Assembly: GCA_037893225.1 (NCBI GenBank)
Contig: JAZGUH010000419.1
Span: 186,001 to 250,000 of the forward strand
DNA from: Hippasteria phrygiana
Taxonomy: Eukaryota; Echinodermata; Asteroidea; Valvatida; Goniasteridae
Direction: 5' to 3'
DNA length: 64,000 nt
The notes below the pieces were generated by a model. The model searched no databases. It had not been told where the DNA came from and worked only from the letters and a program-made list of their open reading frames with translations. The translations under genes were made by a program, and so were the position numbers. Below, piece after piece: positions 54,180 to 64,000 of this stretch (positions within the stretch are counted from its first letter, which is position 1; each line of letters starts with the position of its first letter).

Positions 54180-57052
54180 ACACAATCGCCATTATGATAA
54201 TTTGAATAGTACTTATTGGAATAAACCAACCAGTCAAGCGTGCCACGTGGTTTAACCTGCCCCATACTGTGATCACTACAATATAGACGGGTCAATATAC
54301 AGTTTTACCCTAAAAAAATTGCAACAAAAGGTTTTTCAACGGTTTTTGGTAGTATTTGACATCAGGAATAACATACTAAAAATCTAAGAAAATCAGACTT
54401 CCGGAAAGCTGTTATTTTAAAAATGGCGTCCAAGATGGCCGCCATTACCTAAAAATAGTCATAAATCATTTATTATCCATCCTAGAGATGTAATTATGGT
54501 GTCTATCACCTGGTTTTTGGGGGTCAAGAAATCCATTAAGACAAGTTAAAATGTCCTTCAGCAGTCAGGAAACCTAAAAATCCAAAATTGCCTAAAATGA
54601 CCGGAAGTGAATTACTATAATTCACAATAGAGATGTCATTGTTTAGTTTAAAAGTATGTTTTTGAGGTCCGGAAATTCATTGATACAAGTAAAATTGTCA
54701 TTAAGTAATTAGGTAGCATTAGAATCAAGATGGCATCCAAGATGGCAGCCATTATAGCATCCAAGATGGCCGCCATTACACTAAAATGGCTGGGAAGTCA
54801 AAACTGCACAATGAACATTCATATTATCATAGAGTTGGCTAATCAGGTTACTAATAAATCTAAAAGTAACAAGTTACGGGTCCTGGGGGTCGTTAGTCCT
54901 ATGGTTCATTGTTCCTACGGGTCGCTGCATGGTCCTACAGTCTGTGAACCGTGGGACCAACGACCCGTGAGAATAGACTAGTGAATTGTATTCAGACATA
55001 CTCTAGCCCTAAGCCTAACTCCTTTACCTAAATGAACTTAACCCTAATAACCAGTTGGCTTTCAAAGCAGATGGAAATAGGACTAACGATCCGACATGTA
55101 AGACCGATGAAACGTATGACCAATGACCCGTAGCACCAATGACCCGTAGGACCCATAACCCGTCCCCGAGGAGGATGGCATCAAAAATGATAAACATTTG
55201 TACTAGTACAAGCCGCCCATGTGACACTCTGCAGCAAATAATGGTGTGTGTTCTTTTCGACTTTTCATACACTAGTTTTAGGTTGAAAAATGAGTTCAAG
55301 CAGAAGCAACCCACTATTCATTCAGATCAGTACACGACACATAGGGCCAATGAACCATGTCGGAATGAACAAGTGTATTCAGATACACCTAAACCCTAAC
55401 CCTAACCTTAACCCCACCCTTACATAGGCGTATCCAGCGGGGGGGGTGGGGGGGGGGGGGGGTGGGTGGGTAAGGGGAATTTACACCCACACCCCCAATA
55501 TTTTCAGAATGTATATTTGTTCTTTCTTTTTTGGTACCCCGATAATTCCCTCCCACACACAAAATCTAAACCCTGCCCTCTATCTACAACATACCTGTTG
55601 GTGTTTAATGTCGCAAGCTAGTTTGGTAAGTCCAATAACTTCAAAGTGGATTTTGTTCTCTTTTAGGAACGGTACCCGTAAGTACACAATCAACGCAACA
55701 TTAAAATAATTTCCATCATGCTGCTGGCCCTAGTGTGCCATTACTAGAAATAATGGTGACGCCTGTACTATGTGCCCCCACTGAAAAAAATTTAGTGCTA
55801 GCTGTGCCCTAAAATGTTTAGTGCCCCCCTGTTCCCCCGATATATCGAGTGCCCTTGTTCATGTCTACCCCCAATAAAAATGACCTTATACTCCTATGCC
55901 TTACCCAAACGTATACCTAACCCTAACTACACGTATAACCATACCCTTACTTAAATGTTCCTAACCCTAACCGTAACCTGTCTGTCATCGCGGATGGCAA
56001 TAAGACCAACAACATGTACATGTAGGACAAACGACCCGTAGGACCAATTATAAACCATAGGTCCAATATTCGATAAATAGCAACATGATACAGGTATACG
56101 GGTATATTTATAAATGTATTTCATCCAAGATGACTGCCATATATGTATTTATTGAGAACCCGATCATTCAACGCAAATCTAATTTTTGATCCTGAGTACA
56201 CGTCTCAATTACAGATCTAACAAGAATAACACGAGATATATTTAGCCTTTTCATAGTATTGGCGGCCATCTTGGATGTTAAGTTGGATTTTTAGGTTTAC
56301 TGATTATTACTGATTGATACTTGCACTGGTCTTAATTTCATAATTTGTTACCCAACAACCTAACGGCAGACATCAAAATTACATCTATAAAGTAAATAGT
56401 AAATGACTTTCATATAGCCATTTTAGTCTTATTGGCGGCCATCTTTAACGCCATCTTGGATTTATAGTGTACCATTACTTACTCAAGCTTTACTCAATGA
56501 CACCTATACTGGTCATAGTAGATTTTCTAATCCCTAAAACCGAGGGATAGACATCAATATTACAGCCATAATGTAAGCAGTTCTTGACTTGTAACCATTA
56601 GTGTAATTGGCAGCCATTTTGGACGCCATCTTAGATTTCTCGGTTTTCTCGGTAATGGATTTTTTGACCCCTGAAACTAGGGGGTGGACACCAAAATTAC
56701 ATCTCTAGGATGGATAACTAATGATTTATGGCTATTTTTAGGTACAGGCGGCCATTTTGGACGCCATTTTGAAAATAACAGCTTTCCGGACTTCTGATTT
56801 TCTTAGATTTTTAGTATGTTATTCCTGATGTCAAATACTACTAAAAACCGTTGAAAAACCTTTTGTTGTAATTTGTTTGGGGTTAGGGTGTTTTTTCCCA
56901 TAAATTGACTCGTCTACAAGGCAGTCCATACGTTGTTGCATTATTTATCTGGTCACGTGGGTGAAAATGGTCGATACACAGTATTGCTTTTTCTTATGAT
57001 TTTAATTTTCCCCCGATTTGGTCGTCAAGAATGGCGTAAGTAACGGTGTGTA
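54180..57052. mobile_element. Large TIR DNA element, copy 2 (both ends present)
   Basis: From 54527 it repeats 1-2589. The left terminal region (about 54230-54540) is an imperfect reverse complement of the right (about 56640-57000), for example CAACAAAAGGTTTTTCAACG against CGTTGAAAAACCTTTTGTTG. The Ty3/Gypsy element begins directly at 57053, where copy 1 instead continues with CTCAACTGTGG. Exact outer ends are uncertain. No transposase. Confidence 0.7.
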
Positions 57053-58003
57053 TGTAAAGGGGATAAATTCCTACTGTATTTTGTGTTTTGACTTTTCCAT
57101 TTTTTTTTTGGTTTCCCCTCTGGAAAATAATTTTCTTGAAAGAATTTTCCCCCTGGTAAAGTAACACCGTGTGTTTTGCAACCACCCCCACCTTAGAACA
57201 AAGGGCCCTTTGATTTTAGGCCATGTGCTAAGGCCCTCTGACTCAGATTGCAGGCCGGCAGCAAAGAGTACACACCTCGATCATGTTCTGAATCTGTGTT
57301 CTGCCCTGGACTTGCCTGCTGATTTATTCGGTTGTTGAAACTATTGTGTACTCGATTTGCAACCCTCTGGGGTACTGTGTTGGTTTTTAGTGTTTTTTAG
57401 GGTTTTGGTTTTTAAGCTTTTGTTTTTTTAAGTTAGAGTTTTAAGGTACAACAATATTGTTGTTGTTGCTGGATTTAAAATATCTTCTCAGGAGTTCTTT
57501 TTTTAAATATTTCCTGGGTTTTATATTTTTTAGTTTCGAGCTTCATAAACAAAAGTTGTATTTTTGACTCGAGGTTCGTTGACTTAATTGTTTTGATTTT
57601 TTTCCCTTTTGTTTCCAAAATAATTTGCTCTTGGAACTTTCACTTGTATTTACCCAGCTTCAATTGTATGGAAACCTAGTTTGTTGTATTGTCGCAAACT
57701 TTGAATTTGATCCTAATTTCACCTACAGTTTCCTTGAAGTAGCTTTTTTGGTTATCTCATGACATATCTTAATCTTTTTGTTTCGAGTCAATAAATTTTT
57801 TGGAATAGTTATTTTTTTGTTGAACCAAATCCCAGCCGTTTCTGTCTCTATTCATTAGAATTCTCGCGCCTCTTCCCTACTCGACCCTTTGGTAGTTTTT
57901 TGAAGTTTTCTTTTCTGTTTTATTGGCAAGCGAGATCCCCATTTTCAGTTAGTTTCTTTAGTTTATTTTGTTCTATCACAGTGTGCCATTTTTCCAGGTT
58001 ACA
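57053..58003 (+). repeat. 5' LTR
   Basis: It begins TGTAAAGGGGATAAATTCCT, the same sequence that starts at 63947. The end is placed at the CA at 58002-58003, the last one before the primer site. This boundary is inferred because the 3' LTR end is not in the window. An AATAAA signal lies at 57790-57795. About 0.95 kb. Confidence 0.75.
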
Positions 58004-58017
58004 TTTTTTATTCTTTT

Positions 58018-58033
58018 TGGTGGAGAATCCGGG
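58018..58033 (+). other. Probable primer binding site
   Basis: TGGTGGAGAATCCGGG starts with TGG, complementary to a tRNA 3' CCA, just after the LTR. I could not assign the tRNA. Confidence 0.5.
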
Positions 58034-58121
58034 TAGGGAACATTTTCTAATTTTAGAACTTAGCCAGAATTTGTTTGATAGAGACAGTTTCTTCTTAGGG
58101 AAACCAACACAGTATCTTTAG

Positions 58122-59504
58122 TTGGGAAGCATGTTGATGCAAATGGATGACACACCGAAGCTTTTGGTGCCCACCCCTATGACACCAAACACTCCTCCAT
58201 TGTTGACGCCGTACACATACGATACCACCCCTGTGCATCGTCAACCACCTACTGCTGAACGAGTGGCCCGTCACCAAGGCCAACACACCCAGCGAATTCC
58301 CCCACCAGTTGCTGTCACACCCTTGCATCTGGCGAACTTCGACCCCTTCCCAGTGACGTCAGACGAGAGACAGATGCTTGGGCACCTGCCTGGTCACCCA
58401 AGGATGCTCTCCACTCACCAAGTGAAGAGTGTGGCGACCTTCACCGGGAAAGAAAAACATGGGCTCCGGATTGAAGACTGGGTCCGTGACGTCAGGTACC
58501 TGCTAGAATCCAAAGGGATTGCACCAGGCCCTTTGCAATATCATGAGGTGGTCAAGCATACAGGAGGAAGAGCAAGGGATGTCCTCCTCAACCTAGAGAG
58601 CAGAGCACCGGAAAAGCTAGATGCAGAGGTCGCCTTCTCTGAGCTTTTGGAGGAGTATGGGGAGGACAAGTGTGCCATCTCTCCAATTGCAAAGTTTTAT
58701 GCGAGGACGCAACGAGATGCTGAAACCCCAACAGAATATGCCATAGCACTGGAGTCGACGCTGCGGGAGGTCGAGGAGGCAAGGCGACGCCGAGGAACTG
58801 GCCCCACTGAAGGAGAAGGGCGAGACAAGATGTTAACCACCCAGTTTATGTACGGGTTGAAAGACCTTCGCTACAGGCAGAGACTGGCCCCCATGCAGCC
58901 AAGGTCAATGACGTTTCGTGATGTGCGACGGGAACTCCACATCATTGTGGAGGAGGAGCGCCAGGCCGAAGAAATCAGGAGACGACATCCCTTGTACACA
59001 ATGAGTGAGATGGTGCATGGCCTTCCCCAACAACAACCTGGAAGCAAACCCCAAGACAGGGCCCAGGCTCAGCCCAAGAAAGAGGCCCCAGCCCCTCTAC
59101 TAAAACAGGACGTCACACCCGCTCTTCAAGAATTCCTCACACGACAGATGGAAGAGATCAGAGCCATGTGTCATCACCAGGTGGAGGCACTCAACCAGGT
59201 GCTCCAAGGGCAGCGACACCACGGCCAGCGCCTCATGCACCTTGAAGAAGCGGTATTCCATCCGCAACAGAGGGATCAGCCACACCAGAGTAAGCCTCCA
59301 TACACAGGCTGCTTCAAGTGCGGAAACAAGCGGCACCTAGCTAGGAACTGCCCGGAGGTACGCTCTGCACCAGCCCCGACCCGTGGCCCAAACCCATGGC
59401 AGTACCAGCCACAGCAACAGATGACAGCACACGCACCAGTTGCTCAGATCCACCAGACCACCGCTCAACCGGCCCAGTTAAACGAGCCAAACCCGCAGAT
59501 GTAG
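58122..59504 (+). CDS. gag: Gag polyprotein of Ty3/Gypsy element
   Basis: A 460-residue structural protein forming the particle. The capsid-like region includes FTGKEKHGLRIEDWVRDVRY (about residues 110-129) and a helical region with Glu/Arg-rich stretches. A Gln-rich segment follows. One zinc knuckle, CFKCGNKRHLARNC, has Cys397, Cys400, His405 and Cys410 (C-x2-C-x4-H-x4-C) and binds RNA. A Pro/Gln-rich tail ends at TAG 59502-59504. The first ATG after the LTR leader was chosen. The pol frame overlaps its last ~108 nt in the -1 frame. Confidence 0.9.
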   Translation: MGSMLMQMDDTPKLLVPTPMTPNTPPLLTPYTYDTTPVHRQPPTAERVARHQGQHTQRIPPPVAVTPLHLANFDPFPVTSDERQMLGHLPGHPRMLSTHQVKSVATFTGKEKHGLRIEDWVRDVRYLLESKGIAPGPLQYHEVVKHTGGRARDVLLNLESRAPEKLDAEVAFSELLEEYGEDKCAISPIAKFYARTQRDAETPTEYAIALESTLREVEEARRRRGTGPTEGEGRDKMLTTQFMYGLKDLRYRQRLAPMQPRSMTFRDVRRELHIIVEEERQAEEIRRRHPLYTMSEMVHGLPQQQPGSKPQDRAQAQPKKEAPAPLLKQDVTPALQEFLTRQMEEIRAMCHHQVEALNQVLQGQRHHGQRLMHLEEAVFHPQQRDQPHQSKPPYTGCFKCGNKRHLARNCPEVRSAPAPTRGPNPWQYQPQQQMTAHAPVAQIHQTTAQPAQLNEPNPQM

Positions 59505-59519
59505 GGCTGTCGGCGGGTT
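59477..59519 (+). promoter_or_regulatory. -1 ribosomal frameshift signal between gag and pol
   Basis: GTTAAAC at 59477-59483 lies in the gag frame as G TTA AAC. It is followed by a 6-nt spacer and a 7-bp perfect stem, AACCCGC (59490-59496) with GCGGGTT (59513-59519), around a 16-nt loop that contains the gag stop. A -1 slip enters exactly the frame of the protease. GUUAAAC is a functional slippery sequence in arteriviruses. The role here is inferred from these features. Confidence 0.7.
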
Positions 59520-62500
59520 CACCTCGGAAATGCCCGATCAACCTCACCCCTGATGACCCTGGCCCCCTCAACAAGCCCCCACCTACTGATGATGTATACC
59601 AGCTGCCTGTGGAAGAAGCGGCCGAACTGCCTTTGTCTGGGCCAGTTAACCGTGAAGTGGTAAAAATCTCCGGCGTCTCCTGTATGTCACTGCTAGACAC
59701 AGGATCCCAAGTCACCACGGTAACAGAGGAGTTCATTTCAAAACATCCCAGCTTGAGTCTGCAGGTGCCCCGCCCTTCCGATGTATCCATTAGTGGAGCC
59801 GGAGGACAGGCCGTCCCACACCGTGGCATCATTGTTGTCGATATAGAGGCTTTGGGTCAACAGATTCATAAAGTCCCAGTTTTTGTTGTGCCGTCAACCC
59901 CATTTCGGCACGAGACACCGATGCTCATTGGGACCAACGTGATTCGGGCCAGTCGGGACCAGCTAAAGTCAGTGCATGGACGGAAGTTCATGGAAAGGAG
60001 CCAGAGGCTGTCCCAGCAGTGGTTTCAGGCATTTCAGTTCATAAACAAAGATGGGGCGGACATCGCACAGACGAACGGGGAAATTGGGCAGCTGCGGTAT
60101 GTTGGGAGGCGACAACTGACGATCCAGCCTGGGAAAGAAGTCTGCATCTCGGCACGAGCACCGTATGCTACCAAGGGAAGGAACCTCACGGCCTTGGTAG
60201 AGGGAGAGAACGGTGGATGTTTATCTGTTGGCCGTTTGCTAGTGCAAGTGCACCATGGCAGGGTGCCCGTTAGGCTTCTGAACCCATCTGGCCAAGCAGT
60301 GACCATCCGGCGGAACAAGAAGGTAGCCACCTTGGCTTGCATACAAGTGGTCGGCCCAGTATCTTCAAGCTTGGAGGGAGGAGTAATAATCTCTGAGCAA
60401 ATGGTAGATAATGAACAGGTGTTGCCAGACGTTGACTTAAGTGGCGCAGCACTATCTCCAGATGAGAGGAAAGCTGTGGAGAGACTCCTTGTTCAGAATA
60501 AGGATGTCTTTTCGACCAGCTCCCTGGACGTAGGTTCTACCACCACAGTTCTGCACGAAATCCCCTTATCGACCCCACTCCATTCCGTTTGCCCTATCGT
60601 CGAATCCCCCCATCAGAGTTCCAAGAGGTGCGGGCCCACATTGAGGAGTTGAAGGCCGGTGGTATCATTGAGCCAAGCCAGAGCCCCTTCGCGTCACCAA
60701 TCGTAATTGTCCGCAAAAAGGATGGCTGCATTCGCCTTTGCGTTGACTACCGGCAACTCAACTCGAGGACAGTTCGTGATGCCTTTCCCCTTCCCCGAAT
60801 TGCAATGAAGAGTCCCTTGATGCCCTTGGCAAAGCTAAATACTTCTCCTGTCTTGACCTGACGTCAGGCTACCTCCAAGTCCAGATGGCTGAACAAGATC
60901 GAAAGAAGACGGCGTTTACTAGCCCAATGGGCTTGTATGAATACACCAGGATGCCGTTCGGCTTAATGAATGCCCCTGCCACGTTCCAGAGGCTGATGAT
61001 GACGGCATTGGGCGACCTAAATTTTTCCCAAGTGTTGATATACCTAGACGATATCATAGTGTTCAGCTCAACTATAGAGGAGCATTTGCAACGCTTGGAG
61101 AAGGTGTTTGCCCGACTGAGGGAGCATGGCCTCAAGCTAAAGCCGTCCAAGTGCCACCTATTCAAAAGGGAGGTCCAGTATCTGGGGCATGTGATCTCAG
61201 ACCAGGGGATTTCGACGGATCCCGAGAAGATTGCCGCTGTAAGGGCGTGGCCGGTACCCAAGTCGAAGAAGGAGGTGCGTGGTTTCCTTGGTCTCACTGG
61301 CTACTATAGAAGATTTGTCAGGGACTACGCCAAAATAGCCCGACCTTTGTTCGCTCTGACTGGAGGTAAAAGATGTCTAAAGAATCCCCCATTTGTTTGG
61401 ACCACGGAGTGCCAAGTGGCGTTTGAAACCCTCATTAAGAAGCTCACCTCAACACCTGTCCTTGCATTTTCTGACTACCAACAGCCGTTCCTTGTACAGA
61501 CGGATGCTTCGGGTGGAGGTTTGGGTGCTGTATTGGCACAGAGACAAGGTGGACAGGAGAAGGTTATCGCCTATGCCAGTCGCACCCTAACTACAGCGGA
61601 AGTGAAATACCCAGCTCACAAGCTAGAATTTCGGGCGCTTCATTGGGCAGTGACAGCAAAATTCCGAGACTACCTGTATGGGCAAAAAGTTACGGCCGTC
61701 ACGGATAACAATCCGTTGACCTACGTCATGAAGAAGGCCAAACTTGATGCTCATAGCCACCGATGGGTTAGCGACCTCTCTATCTTCGACCTCGAAATCA
61801 TCTACCGACCTGGCAAAGCAAATGGCAATGCTGATGCGCTGTCAAGGATTCCCCGGGAGAGAGTGACCCAGATCCTAGACGAGACAGATCAGAGGATGAC
61901 CAGTCACAGAGAGAGGGATCACGATCCAGAGAGTGCCATGGCCAGTGCTAATCCAAGTAGAGGCGGAGGGACAAGAAGGGTCCATGATCCTGCTCCCGAG
62001 CAAGCCCAACAGGATAAATCCAGCAGGGATGGTGTGCTACAGATCAATGAAATTGTCACGACTTCGGGTAGTGGCATTCCCGCAGAATTCAGTGCAGATG
62101 CTCAGTCCCCCATGCATGGTGCACCCCCTGTACGCCCTCCTTCACATGTACTGCCTGCCCACTCACTACCAGACTCTGTGAGTAGTGTTGGGATCACTTC
62201 AACAGAAGATGATGTAATTCTGGAGAGAAGTGGGAAGAGCCAACCTGCTGGCACAAGCTGTGCACAACCTACCGGTACTTCCCTTTTGGAGTCTCAGCAA
62301 AATGACACCGCAATATGCCGTGTAGTCGAGTTGAAGTCAACCCTACAGAAGAGGTTGAGTCGGAGGCAGATGGAAAAGGAGTCTGGTGTCGTACGTAAAT
62401 TGTTGCAGGCATGGGACCAGCTGGAAGTTAAGGCGGGACTACTTGTTTACAAGAGGGAAGGTTATGGTGATGAAGTTGGGAGACGGTTCCTGTTGGTCCT

Positions 62501-63884
62501 ACCCAAAGAGATGCGTAGTCAAGTCCTCCACCTTATCCATGACTCAATGGGGCATCTTGGGTTTGGGAAGATTCTACATCATGCCAAAGAGAGGTATTTC
62601 TGGCCGGGCATGTACACCGAGGTCAAAAGTTACATAGAGAAGTGTAAACGGTGTACGCTACGCAAGATGCCGGATACGAAGGTTCAGTCGAAGCTGGTGA
62701 ATATCCGCACGACAAGACCCTTGGAACTTGTCTGCGTCGATTTCCTTAGCCTTGAGCGTGCCAAGGGTGGATACGAGAATATTCTGGTGGTAACGGATCA
62801 TTTCACCCGGTACGCTCAAGCCTATCCAACCCGAGACCAGAAAGCAAACACCGTGGCCAGACTTCTGTGGCAGAAGTTTATAATCAATTATGGCATACCA
62901 GAGAGGATACATTCGGATCAGGGCAAGAGCTTTGAGGCTGAGGTCATCAGGGAGTTGTGCAGCCTACTAGGAGTTGCCAAGAGCAGGACATCACCCTACC
63001 ATCCACAAGGAAATGGGATGACCGAGAGGTTTAATAGGACCCTGTTGTCGATGCTTGGTACCCTAGAAGTGGAGCAGAAGTCGGACTGGGCAAGTTATGT
63101 CGAAGTGCTGACACATGCCTACAACTGTAGCCGGCACGAATCTACAGGATATTCCCCATTTTACGTGATGTTTATGAGGGACCCAAAGCTGCCCGTAGAT
63201 CTCATCTTTCCGCCCCCAGAGAGCCCAGATGATTTGATCCAGGCGCGACAGCATCATACCTTCGTTAGACGACTTAGACAACATATGCGTCAAGTCCACC
63301 AAGAACTGAACGCGGCAGCAGAGAAGGCCAGAACCAAGCAGAAAGCTGGTTATGACCAACGCGCCAAAAATGACGTCCTCAGACATGGTGAGAAGGTCCT
63401 AGCTGCCAACAAATCTCCCCGTGGGAAGTCCAAACTGAGGGATCGTTGGGAAGAAACTCCCTACACCGTTGTGAGGAAACTACCTGGTGTTCCAGTGTAC
63501 GAGGTACGGAGGGTTGGTTCATCCAAGACGCGCACATTACACCGTAATCTACTAGCATTGTGTCCCTTTGATGTTCACACCCCTGGCAAGTCAAGATCCG
63601 AGCGAGATGATTTCAGGCTGCCTTGTGAAGTTCTATCTTCTATCTCTACATCCGGTGAGGATGCTGAGATTCTACTTCCACCAGATGGATTCGCAGATGC
63701 AAGGACCCAGGCAGAATACGAGAGTCCTTGTGCCAGCATCAAGGAAACCAGCAGATGCACATCAAGCAACAGTTCCCCAGACTCATCCACAGATGAATCC
63801 TGTGAATCGGAAGATGAGCTACCTCCTGTCTACCGTCCGAGAAGGCTGACCAGGCCTCCAGATCGCTTTGGAGATTGGCTGTAG
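59483..63884 (+). pseudogene. pol: Pol polyprotein (protease, RT, RNase H, integrase), two frameshifts
   Basis: Protease: LLDTGSQVTTV, catalytic Asp at 59696. RT fingers: GGIIEPSQSPFASPIVIVRK and LCVDYRQLN. RT palm: YLDDIIVFS at 61041. RNase H: QTDASGGGLGAVL, with TDNNPLTYV and NADALSR. Integrase: zinc-binding HDSMGHLG..CKRC, then VDFL, HSDQGKSF and TERFNRTL giving the D-D-E triad, and a GPY/F-like TPYTVVRKLPGVPVYEV. An acidic Ser-rich tail ends at TAG 63882-63884. The frame changes near 60583 and again near 60804. Both shifts are in the same direction and do not cancel, and they sit before and inside the RT fingers-palm region. From about 60807 the frame is open for over 1000 codons. Confidence 0.9.
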
Positions 63885-63930
63885 ATCTCCATCGTAGTAC
63901 TAACATTAAATTGTTGAGGACAACAATGGG

Positions 63931-63946
63931 TTTAAGTGGTGGTGAG
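63931..63946 (+). other. Candidate polypurine tract
   Basis: AAGTGGTGGTGAG directly precedes the 3' LTR. It is purine-rich with T interruptions, so it is a weak tract. Confidence 0.4.
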
Positions 63947-64000
63947 TGTAAAGGGGATAAATTCCTACTGTATTTTGTGTTTTGACTTTTCCATTTTTTT
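63947..64000 (+). repeat. 3' LTR, first 54 bases only
   Basis: Identical to the first 54 bases of the 5' LTR at 57053. The rest lies outside the window. Confidence 0.92.

Larger units (their letters stand above)
57053..64000 (+). mobile_element. Ty3/Gypsy LTR retrotransposon (3' LTR runs off the window)
   Basis: The order is LTR, primer site, gag, pol (protease, RT, RNase H, integrase), start of 3' LTR. PR-RT-RH-IN order places it in Ty3/Gypsy (Metaviridae). No envelope frame is present. It is inserted in the tail of the large TIR element. Intact gag and integrase but two frameshifts in RT imply a recently active but now defective copy, unless the frameshifts are assembly errors. Confidence 0.93.

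Noticed and set aside
1..57052. A 52-kb composite transposon bounded by the two large TIR elements
   Set aside because: Both copies are in the same orientation and the similarity ends at or near the element's own inverted repeats, so two independent insertions of one family are the simpler explanation. No target duplication links the outer ends.
60869..61297. Minus-strand frames within pol and gag
   Set aside because: Antisense shadows of the well-supported retrotransposon genes.

Overview
This window is eukaryotic and metazoan. It has spliced-looking exons with GT/AG borders, an intact rhodopsin-class GPCR gene, and a dense load of animal-type mobile DNA: a Ty3/Gypsy LTR retrotransposon, a DIRS-like fragment, non-LTR (LINE) fragments, Crypton-like and THAP-domain remnants, PIF/Harbinger-type and other MITEs, and a tRNA-like SINE head. 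This mixture, plus MITE ends of the type GGGGCCAATTTCACGGAGC, suggests a marine invertebrate deuterostome (echinoderm, hemichordate or cephalochordate). That placement is an inference, not a demonstration.

Layout. 1-2.59 kb is a large terminal-inverted-repeat element, cut by the window edge, whose second copy lies at 54.18-57.05 kb. 3.4-6.0 kb holds TTGGTGC-rich repeat arrays around a MITE. 6.7-9.2 kb holds a Myb/SANT-like fragment, a ~200-bp tandem repeat and a DIRS-like remnant. 9.33-27.0 kb is a large inverted duplication (arms 9.33-16.38 and 21.74-27.0 kb), with later insertions in single arms: a Harbinger MITE and a Crypton-bearing segment in arm 1, and an expanded 70-bp minisatellite in arm 2. 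The spacer between the arms carries one half of a second inverted duplication whose other half is at 44.36-47.33 kb. 27-43 kb contains repeated copies of a coiled-coil exon on the minus strand, phase-compatible flanking exons, two LINE fragments, a nested-palindrome element (35.36-36.53 kb), an ACGTGGC-rich element and several MITEs. 44-49.6 kb contains a THAP pseudogene, the second Crypton remnant and more MITEs. 52.0-53.2 kb is the GPCR gene, the best-supported host gene. 57.05 kb to the end is a nearly complete Ty3/Gypsy element whose 3' LTR runs off the window.

How the parts relate. Apart from the GPCR and perhaps the fragmentary coiled-coil gene, most of the sequence is layered repeats. 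Because many segments occur twice, insertions present in one copy and absent in the other can be read directly. This gives empty sites and target duplications for the Harbinger MITE and a relative order for several events. The Ty3/Gypsy gag and pol genes are joined by what looks like a textbook -1 ribosomal frameshift signal, but pol is broken by two further frameshifts in the reverse transcriptase, so this copy is probably not autonomous.
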